Shown here: piece by piece, positions 42,192 to 50,718 of the stretch | How positions within the stretch are numbered: the stretch's first letter is position 1 | Layout of the letters: each line of letters opens with the position of its first letter | The notes under the pieces: model-generated | What the model was told of the DNA's origin: nothing | The model's input: only the letters and a program-made list of their open reading frames with translations | The model's database searches: none | Source of the DNA: Deltaproteobacteria bacterium | GTDB lineage: Bacteria > Myxococcota_A > UBA796 > SXON01 | Reading direction: 5' to 3' | DNA: 64,000 bases | Assembly: GCA_947445035.1 (NCBI GenBank) | Contig: CANFCK010000022.1 | Coordinates: forward strand, 1-64,000 | Made by a program: the position numbers and the translations under genes

Positions 42192-44792
42192 ATGCGCGCC
42201 GCCCTCCTCCTCCTGAGCCTCGCCTGCAGCTGCAACGACGATGGCGCCTCGTCCAAAGGCCCCGTCGACTACGCACCGCCGGAGGCCCCGGCTACGCCAG
42301 CCCCGGTCACGTTGGACCGCCCGGGGGGCGCCAGCGCCTGGCATCTGCTCGACCACCTCAGCGAGGGGACCTATGCGTTTTCGGCAGGCACCAGTCCGGT
42401 CAGCGATGGGCGCTTCGTGCTGGAGGGAAAGTGGAAGGACGAGGGTGTGCGCAAGAGCGGGTGGCACGTGTACAGCACACCCCTCCCCTTCGCCAGCGCG
42501 ATGCCCAAGCCAAACTACGCCCCGCTGGGCGCAAGAATGGTCCGGGGCGAGCGCGACATCCCCTTCGAAAGCACGGTTTCGGGTCCTGCGACCGAGCCGA
42601 GGATTCGGTGGTGGGTGGACCACGGCCGGGTCATGCTTCTGGCGCCGGAAAACCCCACGAGCTGGCCAACCGCCGCGCTGCTCCAGGTGGATGAGCTCGC
42701 GGCGCTGACCAAGAAGATGTCCTTCGCCACGGCCGGGCTTTCGGCGGCGGCGTTCGCCCGCACCACGCTCACGAGGGTGCAGGCGACCCGGCCGGCCCTC
42801 TTCCTGCCGGCGCCCGCCACGGCGACGTTCACCGTCCCCATTCCTGCCCAGGGCCAGCTCCACTTCGGCCTGGCCCTCTTGGACGATCCGACGTCGGGGC
42901 GGACCACGGGCGACGGCGCCGACGTACAGGTAAGCCTGAATGGCGTATCCATTTGGCAGGGTCGTATCGCCGGTGATGAGCACCAGGACATCGTCGTCGA
43001 CCTTCCAAACGGCCCCGCCCGTTCAGCCTCGGTCTCTGTCGCGACTGCGCCCGGGGCCACGGAATTGGGCGACCACGTCGTGCTCACCGCCCCCACCATC
43101 GTACAGACCGGCGGGACGCCCCGTCGCATCGTCGTCGTGGGCATCGACACCCTTCGATGGGACGCGCTCGGCATCAATGGGGCCAAACGGCCGACCTCAC
43201 CGGAGCTGGACGCATGGCTCGCGCAGAGCGTCCGCTTCGACAACGCCTACGCGCCAGCGCCCCGGACCAAACCGAGCTTCCGCACCGCGTTCACCGGCGC
43301 CTGGCCCAGCAGTCCCGACCCAGTCAACATCGCTGAGGTGCTCGCCGGGGAAGGGTTTGCGACCGCCGGCATTTCGGGAAATGTACACCTTGTGCCTCGC
43401 TTCGGCTTCGCCAAGGGCATGGACTTCTGGACCTACGAAAACGGGGCGAAGGCCAACGACCAGGTGGACCGTGCGCTGGCCTGGGCCGAAGCGCACCAGG
43501 GCCAGGACAGCTTTTTGTTCGTCCACATCATGGACCCCCACACCATCTACGAGGCTCCGGACCCCTTCAAAGGCAGCTTTCAGGGCGAAGCGAAGCGGCC
43601 CAAAGGTGTGCCGGCTCGCTTCAACCGCTGGACCATCTACGGCCTGATGAAGAAGCAGCGGCTGGGCGAGGCGGGCAAGGAGTGGATCCGCGCCGCCTAC
43701 GACGAGGAGGTCGCGTTTGTCTCGCAGCAGGTGGCGCGGCTTTTCACGGGGCTCGAAAAACTCCCGGGCCAGACCCTGACTGTGCTTCATGCGGACCACG
43801 GCGAGGAGTTCTGGGAGCACGAAGCCTACGAGCACAATCACTCGCTCTATGACGAACTCGTGCATGTTCCGCTCGCGATTCGTCTCCCAGGGGGGCACCA
43901 GGGTACGCCCGTCGTCACCGATAACGTCGGCCTCGTCGATATCGCGGGCACGCTCTACGATTTCGTCGGGGTGCCGGCAGCGCGGCGCCCCCGCACCGAC
44001 GGCACGAGCCTGCGCGCCTTCGTGGATCCCGCCGCCGCCCCGGGGGTCGAGGCCCTGAAGGCCGAGCTGTTCGGGCGTCCGCTGCTGCTCGGGCATCTGC
44101 GCTACAACCGGGACCGTTGGGGGGTCGTCTACCAGAAATACAAGTATATCCTACATAGTTCTGGAGGAAACCAGGAGCTCTACGATCTGGAGGCTGACCC
44201 CGGCGAGACCACCAACCTCGCCAAGGACGCCGACGACACGAGCCTCGGGCTGATGCAGCGGGCGCTCGCGGACGCGAGCGGCTGGCCCACGCGTCCCGGC
44301 TACCGCATTCGGGTGCCGTCCGACGCCACCCGCACCACTTTTACATTCGGCGCGCCGATCTTCGACGCCGAAGTCATGGACCCTGAACTCAAAGCGATGA
44401 TCAGCGCCAATGTGGAGTGGGGTGAAAAACCGGAGCAGGTCCCGCAGGACATCGGCGCTGTCATGCTTTCAGCGGATCGGCTCTCGTTTGTGTTTGAGCC
44501 TGGTCCCCAGCCGAGGGGCGGCACGATCATGGTGCTCTGCGAGGCCGCGCCGTGTCCGATCGGCAGGCTCAACATGGGGGGCAAGACCGGCAGTGTCGGC
44601 GGCGTCGAACGCTCGGGGGGCGCCGGCTACGCGGTCGAGCCGGGCACAGTGATGATCCCGCGTGACCGCAGCGACGATCCCGACCGGAGCGCCGAGGCCA
44701 GCGTGGACGATCGGGAGCGCGAGCAGCTGGAGACGCTCGGCTACTTGCGGCCGGAGGACGACCAGGATCACCACGACGAGGACGAGCCGTAG
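42192..44792 (+). CDS. Sulfatase-fold lipoprotein hydrolase/transferase
   Basis: 866 residues. Lipoprotein leader MRAALLLLSLAC with Cys12, then an N-terminal beta-rich domain (about 30-305). The alkaline-phosphatase/sulfatase domain starts at RIVVVGIDTLRWDALG (metal Asp, about 316). The nucleophile region reads APRTKPSFRTAFTG (about 355-368): the CxPxR/SxPxR motif for formylglycine is absent and a Thr occupies the position, as in phosphotransferase members. HADHGEEFWEHEAYEHNHS (about 533) supplies further metal ligands. A C-terminal beta domain (about 700-830) and an Asp/Glu tail follow. Extracytoplasmic; substrate unknown. Confidence 0.85.
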   Translation: MRAALLLLSLACSCNDDGASSKGPVDYAPPEAPATPAPVTLDRPGGASAWHLLDHLSEGTYAFSAGTSPVSDGRFVLEGKWKDEGVRKSGWHVYSTPLPFASAMPKPNYAPLGARMVRGERDIPFESTVSGPATEPRIRWWVDHGRVMLLAPENPTSWPTAALLQVDELAALTKKMSFATAGLSAAAFARTTLTRVQATRPALFLPAPATATFTVPIPAQGQLHFGLALLDDPTSGRTTGDGADVQVSLNGVSIWQGRIAGDEHQDIVVDLPNGPARSASVSVATAPGATELGDHVVLTAPTIVQTGGTPRRIVVVGIDTLRWDALGINGAKRPTSPELDAWLAQSVRFDNAYAPAPRTKPSFRTAFTGAWPSSPDPVNIAEVLAGEGFATAGISGNVHLVPRFGFAKGMDFWTYENGAKANDQVDRALAWAEAHQGQDSFLFVHIMDPHTIYEAPDPFKGSFQGEAKRPKGVPARFNRWTIYGLMKKQRLGEAGKEWIRAAYDEEVAFVSQQVARLFTGLEKLPGQTLTVLHADHGEEFWEHEAYEHNHSLYDELVHVPLAIRLPGGHQGTPVVTDNVGLVDIAGTLYDFVGVPAARRPRTDGTSLRAFVDPAAAPGVEALKAELFGRPLLLGHLRYNRDRWGVVYQKYKYILHSSGGNQELYDLEADPGETTNLAKDADDTSLGLMQRALADASGWPTRPGYRIRVPSDATRTTFTFGAPIFDAEVMDPELKAMISANVEWGEKPEQVPQDIGAVMLSADRLSFVFEPGPQPRGGTIMVLCEAAPCPIGRLNMGGKTGSVGGVERSGGAGYAVEPGTVMIPRDRSDDPDRSAEASVDDREREQLETLGYLRPEDDQDHHDEDEP

Positions 44793-44802
44793 GCTCTTGC
44801 GG

Positions 44803-45363
44803 CTACCCCAGCCCGTCCAGAACCCGTTCCACCCCGGCGTAGCTCCACGGGTCCAGCTTGTACGCGGCGGGTGCCCTCAGCGGGTCGAGTCCGCGTGCGC
44901 GGCAGGCGTCCGCCACGAAACGACGGCGGCCACCGCCCACGGGGAAGCGCAGGAGCAAGGACGCGCGGAGCTCGCACGGAAGCTCCGGGTAGAGCAACGA
45001 AATCGACATGTCCGCTGCGCCTTGGACCAGCACCGTCCGACGTCCTGCCGCCGCCCGCGCGCGTAGCAGTTCCCCGATCAGCTGCACCGCACCGTACCGC
45101 CGGTGCAGGCAGTCGACGCCGTCCAGGAGCAGGCCCGGGCTTTCGAGCAGCGTGTCACTCCAGACGCGATGCCGCGCAGCCTGGTTGAGCCCCGTGCGCA
45201 TGCAGTCGCCATCACACTCGTGGAATCCCTGGGGCAACAACCGCCGCGCCACCGTGGTCTTTCCAGAGCCGAGCTCGCCGAGCACGAAGATGACCGGACG
45301 CAGACGCACGACTGTGGGCAACGCGCGGTCGCCCAACAGTTCCCGCGACGTGCGTGTCAGCAT
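44803..45363 (-). CDS. DnaA/Hda-like AAA+ ATPase without a DNA-binding domain
   Basis: About 186 residues from ATG 45363; the frame extends to a TTG at 45417, but that lies within a palindrome. Walker A GELGSGKTTVARRL, Walker B LLLDGVDCLHRR, then TVLVQGAADMSISLLYPEL and a strand-helix LRASLLLRFPVGGG. The order and spacing follow domain III of DnaA and Hda (the 'cannot exceed' sensor stretch before the lid helices). DnaA domain IV is missing, as in Hda, which regulates DnaA. The fit is by pattern only, so another P-loop ATPase is possible. A TTGAC-N2-GTCAA palindrome precedes it. Confidence 0.6.
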   Translation of the reverse strand: MLTRTSRELLGDRALPTVVRLRPVIFVLGELGSGKTTVARRLLPQGFHECDGDCMRTGLNQAARHRVWSDTLLESPGLLLDGVDCLHRRYGAVQLIGELLRARAAAGRRTVLVQGAADMSISLLYPELPCELRASLLLRFPVGGGRRRFVADACRARGLDPLRAPAAYKLDPWSYAGVERVLDGLG

Positions 45364-45405
45364 CGCCGCCTGCGGACGCGGCTCCGCCGCAGATGAGGCT
45401 TGGTA

Positions 45406-45417
45406 TTGACCAGTCAA
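45406..45417 (-). promoter_or_regulatory. Palindrome TTGACTGGTCAA before the DnaA-like gene
   Basis: Read on the minus strand it is TTGAC, TG, GTCAA, with the same arms as the sites at 14801 and 49744. It lies 43 bases before the ATG at 45363. A clear -10 is not visible; TTGACT could serve as a -35. A shared operator is an inference from the repeats. Confidence 0.5.
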
Positions 45418-45476
45418 GCTTACGAATCTCTCTCTTCAACTACCGAGGTGCGGCCCCTCCCGCAACACCATCGTCA

Positions 45477-45872
45477 TCAGTTTGACACCCGATTTTTGAT
45501 CGCGGCGACGATTGTCCCCACCGCGGTCCCCGGTCCGAAAACAAGCGCCACCCCGGCCGCGTGCAGCGCCGACACATCTTCGTCGGGAATGATGCCGCCG
45601 ACCAGCACCACCGCGTCGCCACGCCCCTCCGCACGGAGGCCAAGGACCACTTCGGGCACCAACCGGTCGTGGGCGCCGGAGAGCACCGAGAGCCCCACCA
45701 CATCGACGTCCTCATCGACCGCCGCCCGCACGATCTGCTCGGGTGTTCGGTGGAGGCCGGTGTAGACCACTTCCATCCCCGCGTCCCGCAAGCCCCGCGC
45801 GACGACCTTGGCGCCGCGGTCGTGGCCGTCGAGGCCGGGCTTGGCGATGAGCACGCGGATGGGGCGGTCCAT
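45477..45872 (-). CDS. Stand-alone B12-binding subunit of the methylmalonyl-CoA mutase type
   Basis: 131 residues, the size of the C-terminal cobalamin domain of acyl-CoA mutases. The base-off B12 motif is complete: KPGLDGHDRGAKVVARGLRD (the D-x-H-x-x-G), then GLSVLSGAH, and GGIIPDEDVSAL. In two-subunit mutases this domain pairs with a large catalytic subunit, which is not in the window. It is 3 bases downstream of an acyl-CoA dehydrogenase gene, supporting a role in branched or odd-chain acyl-CoA conversion. Confidence 0.93.
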   Translation of the reverse strand: MDRPIRVLIAKPGLDGHDRGAKVVARGLRDAGMEVVYTGLHRTPEQIVRAAVDEDVDVVGLSVLSGAHDRLVPEVVLGLRAEGRGDAVVLVGGIIPDEDVSALHAAGVALVFGPGTAVGTIVAAIKNRVSN

Positions 45873-45875
45873 GGG

Positions 45876-47018
45876 CTAGGCCAAGTAGCCGCGCGCGATC
45901 ACAATGCGCTGGATTTCGCTGGTACCTTCGTACAGCGTGGTGATGCGGGCGTCGCGGAAAAGGCGTTCGACCTCGTATTCCTTGGAGTACCCGTAGCCGC
46001 CGTGAATCTGCAGCGCTTTGTCGGCGCAGAAGTTGGCCGTTTCCGAAGCGGCGAGCTTCGCCATCGAACAGTGGTGGCTGGCCGTAGCTTTGTCGCCTTT
46101 GTCCTTGGAGACGGCGGCCCGCCACGTCAACAACCGCGCCGACTCGATGCGGGTGGCCATGTCGGCGACCATCCACTGGATCGCCTGGTTCGCAGCGATG
46201 GGCTTGCCGAACGCCTCGCGCTGCTTGGCGTAGGCCACCGCGAGGTCGAAGGCCCGCTGGGCGATGCCGAGCGCCTGGGCGGCGATCCCGATGCGCCCGC
46301 CGTCCAAGGTGGCCATCGCGATGCCAAACCCTTTGCGCTCCTCTGCAAGCCGGTTGGCGACAGGCACGAAGAGCTTGTCGAAGTTAAGCTCACTGGTCGC
46401 CGACGAGGTGATCCCCAGCTTGTCCTCGGGCTTGCCGATCCCGTACCCCGCCCAGTCCGCTTCGAGGATGAAGGCGGTGACGCCCTTGTGGCGTTCTTCC
46501 ACCGCGAGGTTGGCGTAGGCCACGCACACCTGCGCCTTGGGCGCGTTGGTGATCCAGATCTTCGAGCCGTCCAGCTGGTACCCACCTTCGACCGGGGTGG
46601 CCTTGGTGCGCTGCGCCCCGGCATCGGAGCCGGCGTTGGGCTCGGTCAGGGCGTAGCAGCCGAGCTTTCGGCCCGAGGCGAGGTCGGGCAGGTACTTCGA
46701 CTTCTGCGCTTCGTTGCCGTAGGTGAGGATCGGCCAGCACACCAGCGAGTTGTTCACGCTCATGGTGACGCCCACCGACGCGTCCGCGTAGCATATTTCC
46801 TCGAGCGCCACGACGTAGGCCAACGTCGACATGCCCGCGCCGCCGTAGGCCTCGGGCACGCACATTCCCAAAAAACCCATCTCCGCGAGGCTTTGCACCT
46901 GGGCGGTAGGGAAGCTGTGCGCATGGTCGCGTGCCTGCGCGCCCGGCATCACCTCGCTACGAGCGAAGTCCCGTGCCAGTTTCTGGATTTCCTGGATGTC
47001 GTCCGGGAGCTCAAACAT
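45876..47018 (-). CDS. Acyl-CoA dehydrogenase
   Basis: 380 residues. Landmarks: CYALTEPNAGSDAGAQ and IWITNAPKAQVCVAYA (FAD site), REAFGKPIAANQAIQWMVADMA, IHGGYGYSKEYEVERLFRDARI, and the catalytic-base segment TLYEGTSEIQRIVIARGYL. The spacing fits short-chain or glutaryl/isovaleryl-type enzymes, but the substrate cannot be told. Cotranscribed with the B12-binding subunit gene. Paralogue of the gene at 26973. Confidence 0.95.
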   Translation of the reverse strand: MFELPDDIQEIQKLARDFARSEVMPGAQARDHAHSFPTAQVQSLAEMGFLGMCVPEAYGGAGMSTLAYVVALEEICYADASVGVTMSVNNSLVCWPILTYGNEAQKSKYLPDLASGRKLGCYALTEPNAGSDAGAQRTKATPVEGGYQLDGSKIWITNAPKAQVCVAYANLAVEERHKGVTAFILEADWAGYGIGKPEDKLGITSSATSELNFDKLFVPVANRLAEERKGFGIAMATLDGGRIGIAAQALGIAQRAFDLAVAYAKQREAFGKPIAANQAIQWMVADMATRIESARLLTWRAAVSKDKGDKATASHHCSMAKLAASETANFCADKALQIHGGYGYSKEYEVERLFRDARITTLYEGTSEIQRIVIARGYLA

Positions 47019-47073
47019 GGTGGCCTCGCAAAGCCCGTGTCTTATCCTGAATGGCGCTTCATTTCCAGCGGGC

Positions 47074-47658
47074 TCAGGCCTGCTCGGGCCGTTTCATCCA
47101 CTTGACGTCGGCCGGCGCCCTCCACGCCGCCATCGCGTCGAGCAGCGGCCCCGGCTCCGTCCCCCGGATCAGCCGGCCGCCATCGACCGGGCGGACGAAG
47201 CCCTCCGCCACGAGGTGATCGACCGCGCCGAGGAGCGGCGCCCACAGACCGGCGATGTCCAGCACGGCGACCGGCTTCTGGTGCAGTCCGAGTAGCCCCC
47301 AGGTGTAGACCTCGAAGAGCTCCTCAAGGGTGCCGACGCCCCCGGGAAGCGCGACAAAACCGTCGGCGAGCTCGGCCATGCGGGCCTTGCGGACGTGCAT
47401 CGACGGCACGACCTCCAGCCGGGTGAGGCCGGGGTGGCCGACCTCCTTTTCCTCCAGGTGCGCGGGAATCACCCCGATCACCGGCACGCCGCGAGCCAGA
47501 GCCGCGTCGGCAAGAATGCCCATGATGCCCACGCCACCGCCACCATAGACGAGCTGCATCTGCCGCACGGCAAGCTCGTCGGCGAGGGCGATGGCAGCGT
47601 CGGCGTAGACGGGGCGCACGCCGGTCAGGGAACCACAAAAGACCGCGAGAGAGCGCAT
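47074..47658 (-). CDS. LOG-family protein (cytokinin riboside monophosphate phosphoribohydrolase type)
   Basis: 194 residues. Rossmann fold with the LOG signature: [26 protein letters not shown], and the PGGxGTxxE active motif [17 protein letters not shown]. Family members hydrolyse nucleoside 5'-monophosphates to base and ribose-5-phosphate; many bacterial ones act in purine turnover. The length is normal. It precedes the acyl-CoA dehydrogenase gene by 55 bases in the same direction. Confidence 0.93.
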   Translation of the reverse strand: MRSLAVFCGSLTGVRPVYADAAIALADELAVRQMQLVYGGGGVGIMGILADAALARGVPVIGVIPAHLEEKEVGHPGLTRLEVVPSMHVRKARMAELADGFVALPGGVGTLEELFEVYTWGLLGLHQKPVAVLDIAGLWAPLLGAVDHLVAEGFVRPVDGGRLIRGTEPGPLLDAMAAWRAPADVKWMKRPEQA

Positions 47659-47786
47659 AGCGGCGGCTATCCTCTAAAGTTGGAACCAACCCGGGCGATG
47701 CAGACACCCCAGGGACGCCATGCGGTCATGAACTCGGTGACACCCGGCTGCGCGGGCGGCGAATCCTGGTCGGCGCAGGCGGGCCG

Positions 47787-48413
47787 CTACCCCCCGACAC
47801 AATGCCGCGACAGCGCCGCATCCCACGCCGCCCTCGACGCCACCGACCCCTCGGGAATCCATCCGGGCGGCGGCCGCTCCGCCGCACAGGGGATCGCGAG
47901 GCTGTGGACGGTAGCTTCGAGCTCGCGGCCGCCAGCGTCGCGACACACTCTGGACGGACAGGCCTCGATCGCCGGGGCGTCGCCGCGGTCGATGTGGGTG
48001 CGCCAGAAGCCGCGCCAGTAGTCGAAGGCGAAGCGCTCGTTGGTGTGGGGGGCGAGAAGCGCCCAGCGCTCGCCGGCATCGGTCACCGCTTCGGTGCGGC
48101 GGGCTTGTTGTCCGGCGACGTGCGTGGCACAGCCGACCTCGTAGATCGTGGAGTGGCAGAGCGCGAAGGCGGCGGGACCGTCATCGGTGCGCTCCACGGC
48201 CTCGGCCTGGCGGAACCGGCACTCGTCGTCCCAGGGGTGGGGAACGTCGGGACAGCGGGGCCACTCGGCGAAGCGAACCACTGCCTCCATCTTACAGGCA
48301 CCGTCAAGCTCGGGGCAGGTGGACATCGCCGTGGGGAAGTCGGCGGCGTCCCCCGACGCGCGCACCCGTTCGGCGTCGGAGAGGCCCGCACAGGCGAGCA
48401 AAACCAGCGTCAC
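47787..48413 (-). CDS. Cys-rich lipoprotein of unknown function
   Basis: 208 residues from the GTG at 48413, which overlaps the preceding stop (GTGA). Leader VTLVLLACAG with lipobox Cys at 8. The mature part has seven or more Cys in pairs (MSTCPELDGACKM, CPDVPHPWDDECRF, EACPSRVC) and Trp-rich motifs, suggesting a disulfide-stabilised exported domain. Not recognised. The coupling to the DUF2330 gene upstream suggests a joint envelope function. Confidence 0.7.
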   Translation of the reverse strand: MTLVLLACAGLSDAERVRASGDAADFPTAMSTCPELDGACKMEAVVRFAEWPRCPDVPHPWDDECRFRQAEAVERTDDGPAAFALCHSTIYEVGCATHVAGQQARRTEAVTDAGERWALLAPHTNERFAFDYWRGFWRTHIDRGDAPAIEACPSRVCRDAGGRELEATVHSLAIPCAAERPPPGWIPEGSVASRAAWDAALSRHCVGG

Positions 48414-49669
48414 CGGCGAACGCGCCGACGCCACAGCCCCGGCGCTGCCAAAAGCAGGAGCGCCGGAGCGCCGGCACAGCTCGACGTCTCCGCCTCCGCC
48501 TCGTCTTCCACCGGCAGCGGCGGCTCTCCCCAAACGCCGTCTTCGCCGGTGTCCTGGGCCGCGTCCTCGCAGTCGTGCTCGCCGACGATCCCCTCCCCGC
48601 ACAGCGCGACCAGCCCGTCCAACTCCTCGGTGTAGGTGAGGAACCAGGCGCTTTGGGGTTCATAGAGCCCGCTCGGGTAGATCACCACGTCCTGCGTGGC
48701 TTCTTCTGGGGCGTAGCGCAGATGGAGGCGGGTGAGGAAGGGGGAGGAGACCTCCGAGCCGGCGGCGACGAGCTCGTCGCTGGTCAGGGGCGAGGCGCTC
48801 CAGAGCACGCTCTGTTCCCATAGCGCTGCGCCCGCGTACTCGGTGAGCCAGGTGCCACCCAGGAACGCTTCGGTCAACTGGCCCGCGTAGAAGGCAGCGA
48901 AGTCCTCGTCGCGCACCATGCACGCAGCCTCCATCGTGGTCTCAGCCATGTTGCTGATCCCCACCCGGTACGCTGGAGAGTCGGTCAACACGTACGCAAC
49001 GAGGTCCTGTTCCCCCGGAGACACGGTGGCGCCCAGCCGAATCGGCAGCACGACGGTGTCCCCCGTCGACGCGTAGCGAAGCTGAATCGGCTCCAACCAG
49101 ATCGGCTCGGTGTCGGGCAGCAGGTCCAGCCCGATGCGGGCGGCGAGCATGTACTGCCCCGCGTCGAGGTACTCCTGAACGACGGGCTCGGAAGCCTCCG
49201 GAATCACGAAGCCTTCGCCATCGAGCCAGGCGACGAGGCCCCCCGCATCGCTCGCGTCGAGCACAAAGAACTCATAGGTCCCGACCACAAAGGTCGACAG
49301 GATCGCCACCCCATCGGAGGGCTCGCCGGGCGCGCCCCCGCCAGTGTCGGAGCCGGTGTCGGTCGTGTCGAGGTCAAACCATTCACAGCCCAACGTCCCG
49401 ATCCGCGGCGCCGTGTAGGCATCGAAGCGCGCGAACAACTCGTTGCTCACGACGCTGACATCCTGCGCCGTCAGCACCGCAGGGACCGGGACGATCAGCG
49501 CGAAGTCGGTCGGTGCCAAAAGTGCGTCCACCGCCATGGTGATCGCGAGCCGGTCGGCGTTCTGGGCGATGATCACCTGCGAGGCGCTCGTGAGCACCGG
49601 CGTGCCCGGCCGGGCGCCCCATGTTCCGCAGCCCGCCTCTGCCGCCGTCACCAAGAAGGACAACCACAT
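48410..49669 (-). CDS. DUF2330-family protein with MYXO-CTERM-type end
   Basis: 419 residues. ATG 49669 follows GGAGGTGAG, a strong Shine-Dalgarno. The signal peptide (MWLSFLVTAAEAGC) is short. DUF2330 features: CGTWGARPG, SASQVIIAQNADRLAITMAVD, ALIVPVPAVLTAQDVSVV and DAYTAPRIGTL. A Thr/Asp-rich insert lies near 105-120. The C-terminus (SSCAGAPALLLLAAPGLWRRRVRR) has the Cys, hydrophobic segment and Arg cluster of a sorting signal. DUF2330 proteins are typical of Myxococcota, exported and uncharacterised. The gene is divergent from the ParA-type gene. Confidence 0.85.
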   Translation of the reverse strand: MWLSFLVTAAEAGCGTWGARPGTPVLTSASQVIIAQNADRLAITMAVDALLAPTDFALIVPVPAVLTAQDVSVVSNELFARFDAYTAPRIGTLGCEWFDLDTTDTGSDTGGGAPGEPSDGVAILSTFVVGTYEFFVLDASDAGGLVAWLDGEGFVIPEASEPVVQEYLDAGQYMLAARIGLDLLPDTEPIWLEPIQLRYASTGDTVVLPIRLGATVSPGEQDLVAYVLTDSPAYRVGISNMAETTMEAACMVRDEDFAAFYAGQLTEAFLGGTWLTEYAGAALWEQSVLWSASPLTSDELVAAGSEVSSPFLTRLHLRYAPEEATQDVVIYPSGLYEPQSAWFLTYTEELDGLVALCGEGIVGEHDCEDAAQDTGEDGVWGEPPLPVEDEAEAETSSCAGAPALLLLAAPGLWRRRVRR

Positions 49670-49743
49670 CTCACCTCCGTAGCCGCTACGGCTCGACCGT
49701 GCTCTGTTGGGGTGGAAGCAGGTCGCGTCGAACCACAGCTCTC

Positions 49744-49755
49744 TTGACACGTCAA
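49744..49755 (+). promoter_or_regulatory. Palindrome TTGACACGTCAA before the ParA-type gene
   Basis: Identical to the site at 14801-14812; the shared match extends one base further (C). It stands 39 bases before the ATG at 49795, in the 125-base gap between divergent DUF2330 and ParA genes. TTGACA with GACGAT 17 bases on is a possible promoter for ParA. Confidence 0.6.
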
Positions 49756-49794
49756 CCCCACCATGCGACGATGCCCCCCACTGTGGGTGGTGCC

Positions 49795-50718
49795 ATGCGC
49801 CTTTCGATGGGTTCGGTCGGCTTCGTCAAGAAGGAAGCGGCCAAGTCGCTCGCGCCGGGGAACAAACAGGCGGTGGTCATCGCCGTCGCCGCGCAGAAGG
49901 GCGGGGTTGGCAAAACGACGACCACCGTGACCCTGGGCGCGGCGTTGGCCCGCTACTTCGAGATGGAGGTGCTGCTCGTCGATCTGGACGCCCAGGCCCA
50001 CGTCAACCTCGCGCTTCGCAGCATCGTCCACGCCGGTGGCGACTCGCTCGCAGAGCTTTTGGAGGAGCCGACTACGCGGGAGGTGGCAGAGATCGCCGTC
50101 GGCACGAAGGTGCCGGGGCTGGAGATCACGCCCGGCTGCCCAGAGCTGGCCCGCGCCGAGAATCGGCTCTCCACGCGCATCGGCAAGGAGCTGGTGCTGC
50201 GCGAGCTGTTGAGCGTCAGTCGCACCCACTACGACATCATCCTGCTCGACTGCCCGCCGAACCTCGGCAACCTCACCATCAACGGGCTCGTCGCGGCCGA
50301 CTGCGTGCTGGTTCCCTGCAATCCGGCGATGCTGGCCGTTTCCGGTGTGGAGGGCCTGCTCGGCGCGGTGGCTGAGGTCCGCGCCGCCCTCAACCCTTCG
50401 CTCGAGGTGCTCGGACTCGTGCTCACCCGCGTCGATCAGCGAAGCGGGGCCACCAACCAGATGATCACCCAGCTCCTGATCGAGAACTGGGAGGACCTGC
50501 TGGCGCCGGTCCAGATCAGCGCGGACGCAGCCCTGGCCAAGGCCCAGATCGAGGGGACCGATGTGTACGCCTTCGACGCTCACAGCCGTGCCGCTGGGCA
50601 GTACGTCGAGCTGGCCGAGTGGACGATCGCTCGACTGGCGGCGATGGGACTTCGTCGTGAGGGTGCGGCGACGGAGACCGGCGATCAGGCGCCTGGCGTC
50701 GTGGCTTCGGAAGGATAG
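49795..50718 (+). CDS. Orphan ParA/Soj-family ATPase
   Basis: 307 residues from ATG 49795; an in-frame ATG at 49771 would add 8. Deviant Walker A QKGGVGKTTTTVTLGAAL (about residues 34-45), LVDLDAQAHVN (Walker A'), LDCPPNLGNLTINGL (Walker B) and the C-terminal helices. ParA proteins move or place DNA or protein cargo by ATP-driven dimerisation on DNA. The N-terminal 30 residues are extra and basic, and no ParB or parS lies nearby, so the cargo is unknown. Its 3' end overlaps the convergent beta-helix gene by 34 bases. Confidence 0.92.
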   Translation: MRLSMGSVGFVKKEAAKSLAPGNKQAVVIAVAAQKGGVGKTTTTVTLGAALARYFEMEVLLVDLDAQAHVNLALRSIVHAGGDSLAELLEEPTTREVAEIAVGTKVPGLEITPGCPELARAENRLSTRIGKELVLRELLSVSRTHYDIILLDCPPNLGNLTINGLVAADCVLVPCNPAMLAVSGVEGLLGAVAEVRAALNPSLEVLGLVLTRVDQRSGATNQMITQLLIENWEDLLAPVQISADAALAKAQIEGTDVYAFDAHSRAAGQYVELAEWTIARLAAMGLRREGAATETGDQAPGVVASEG

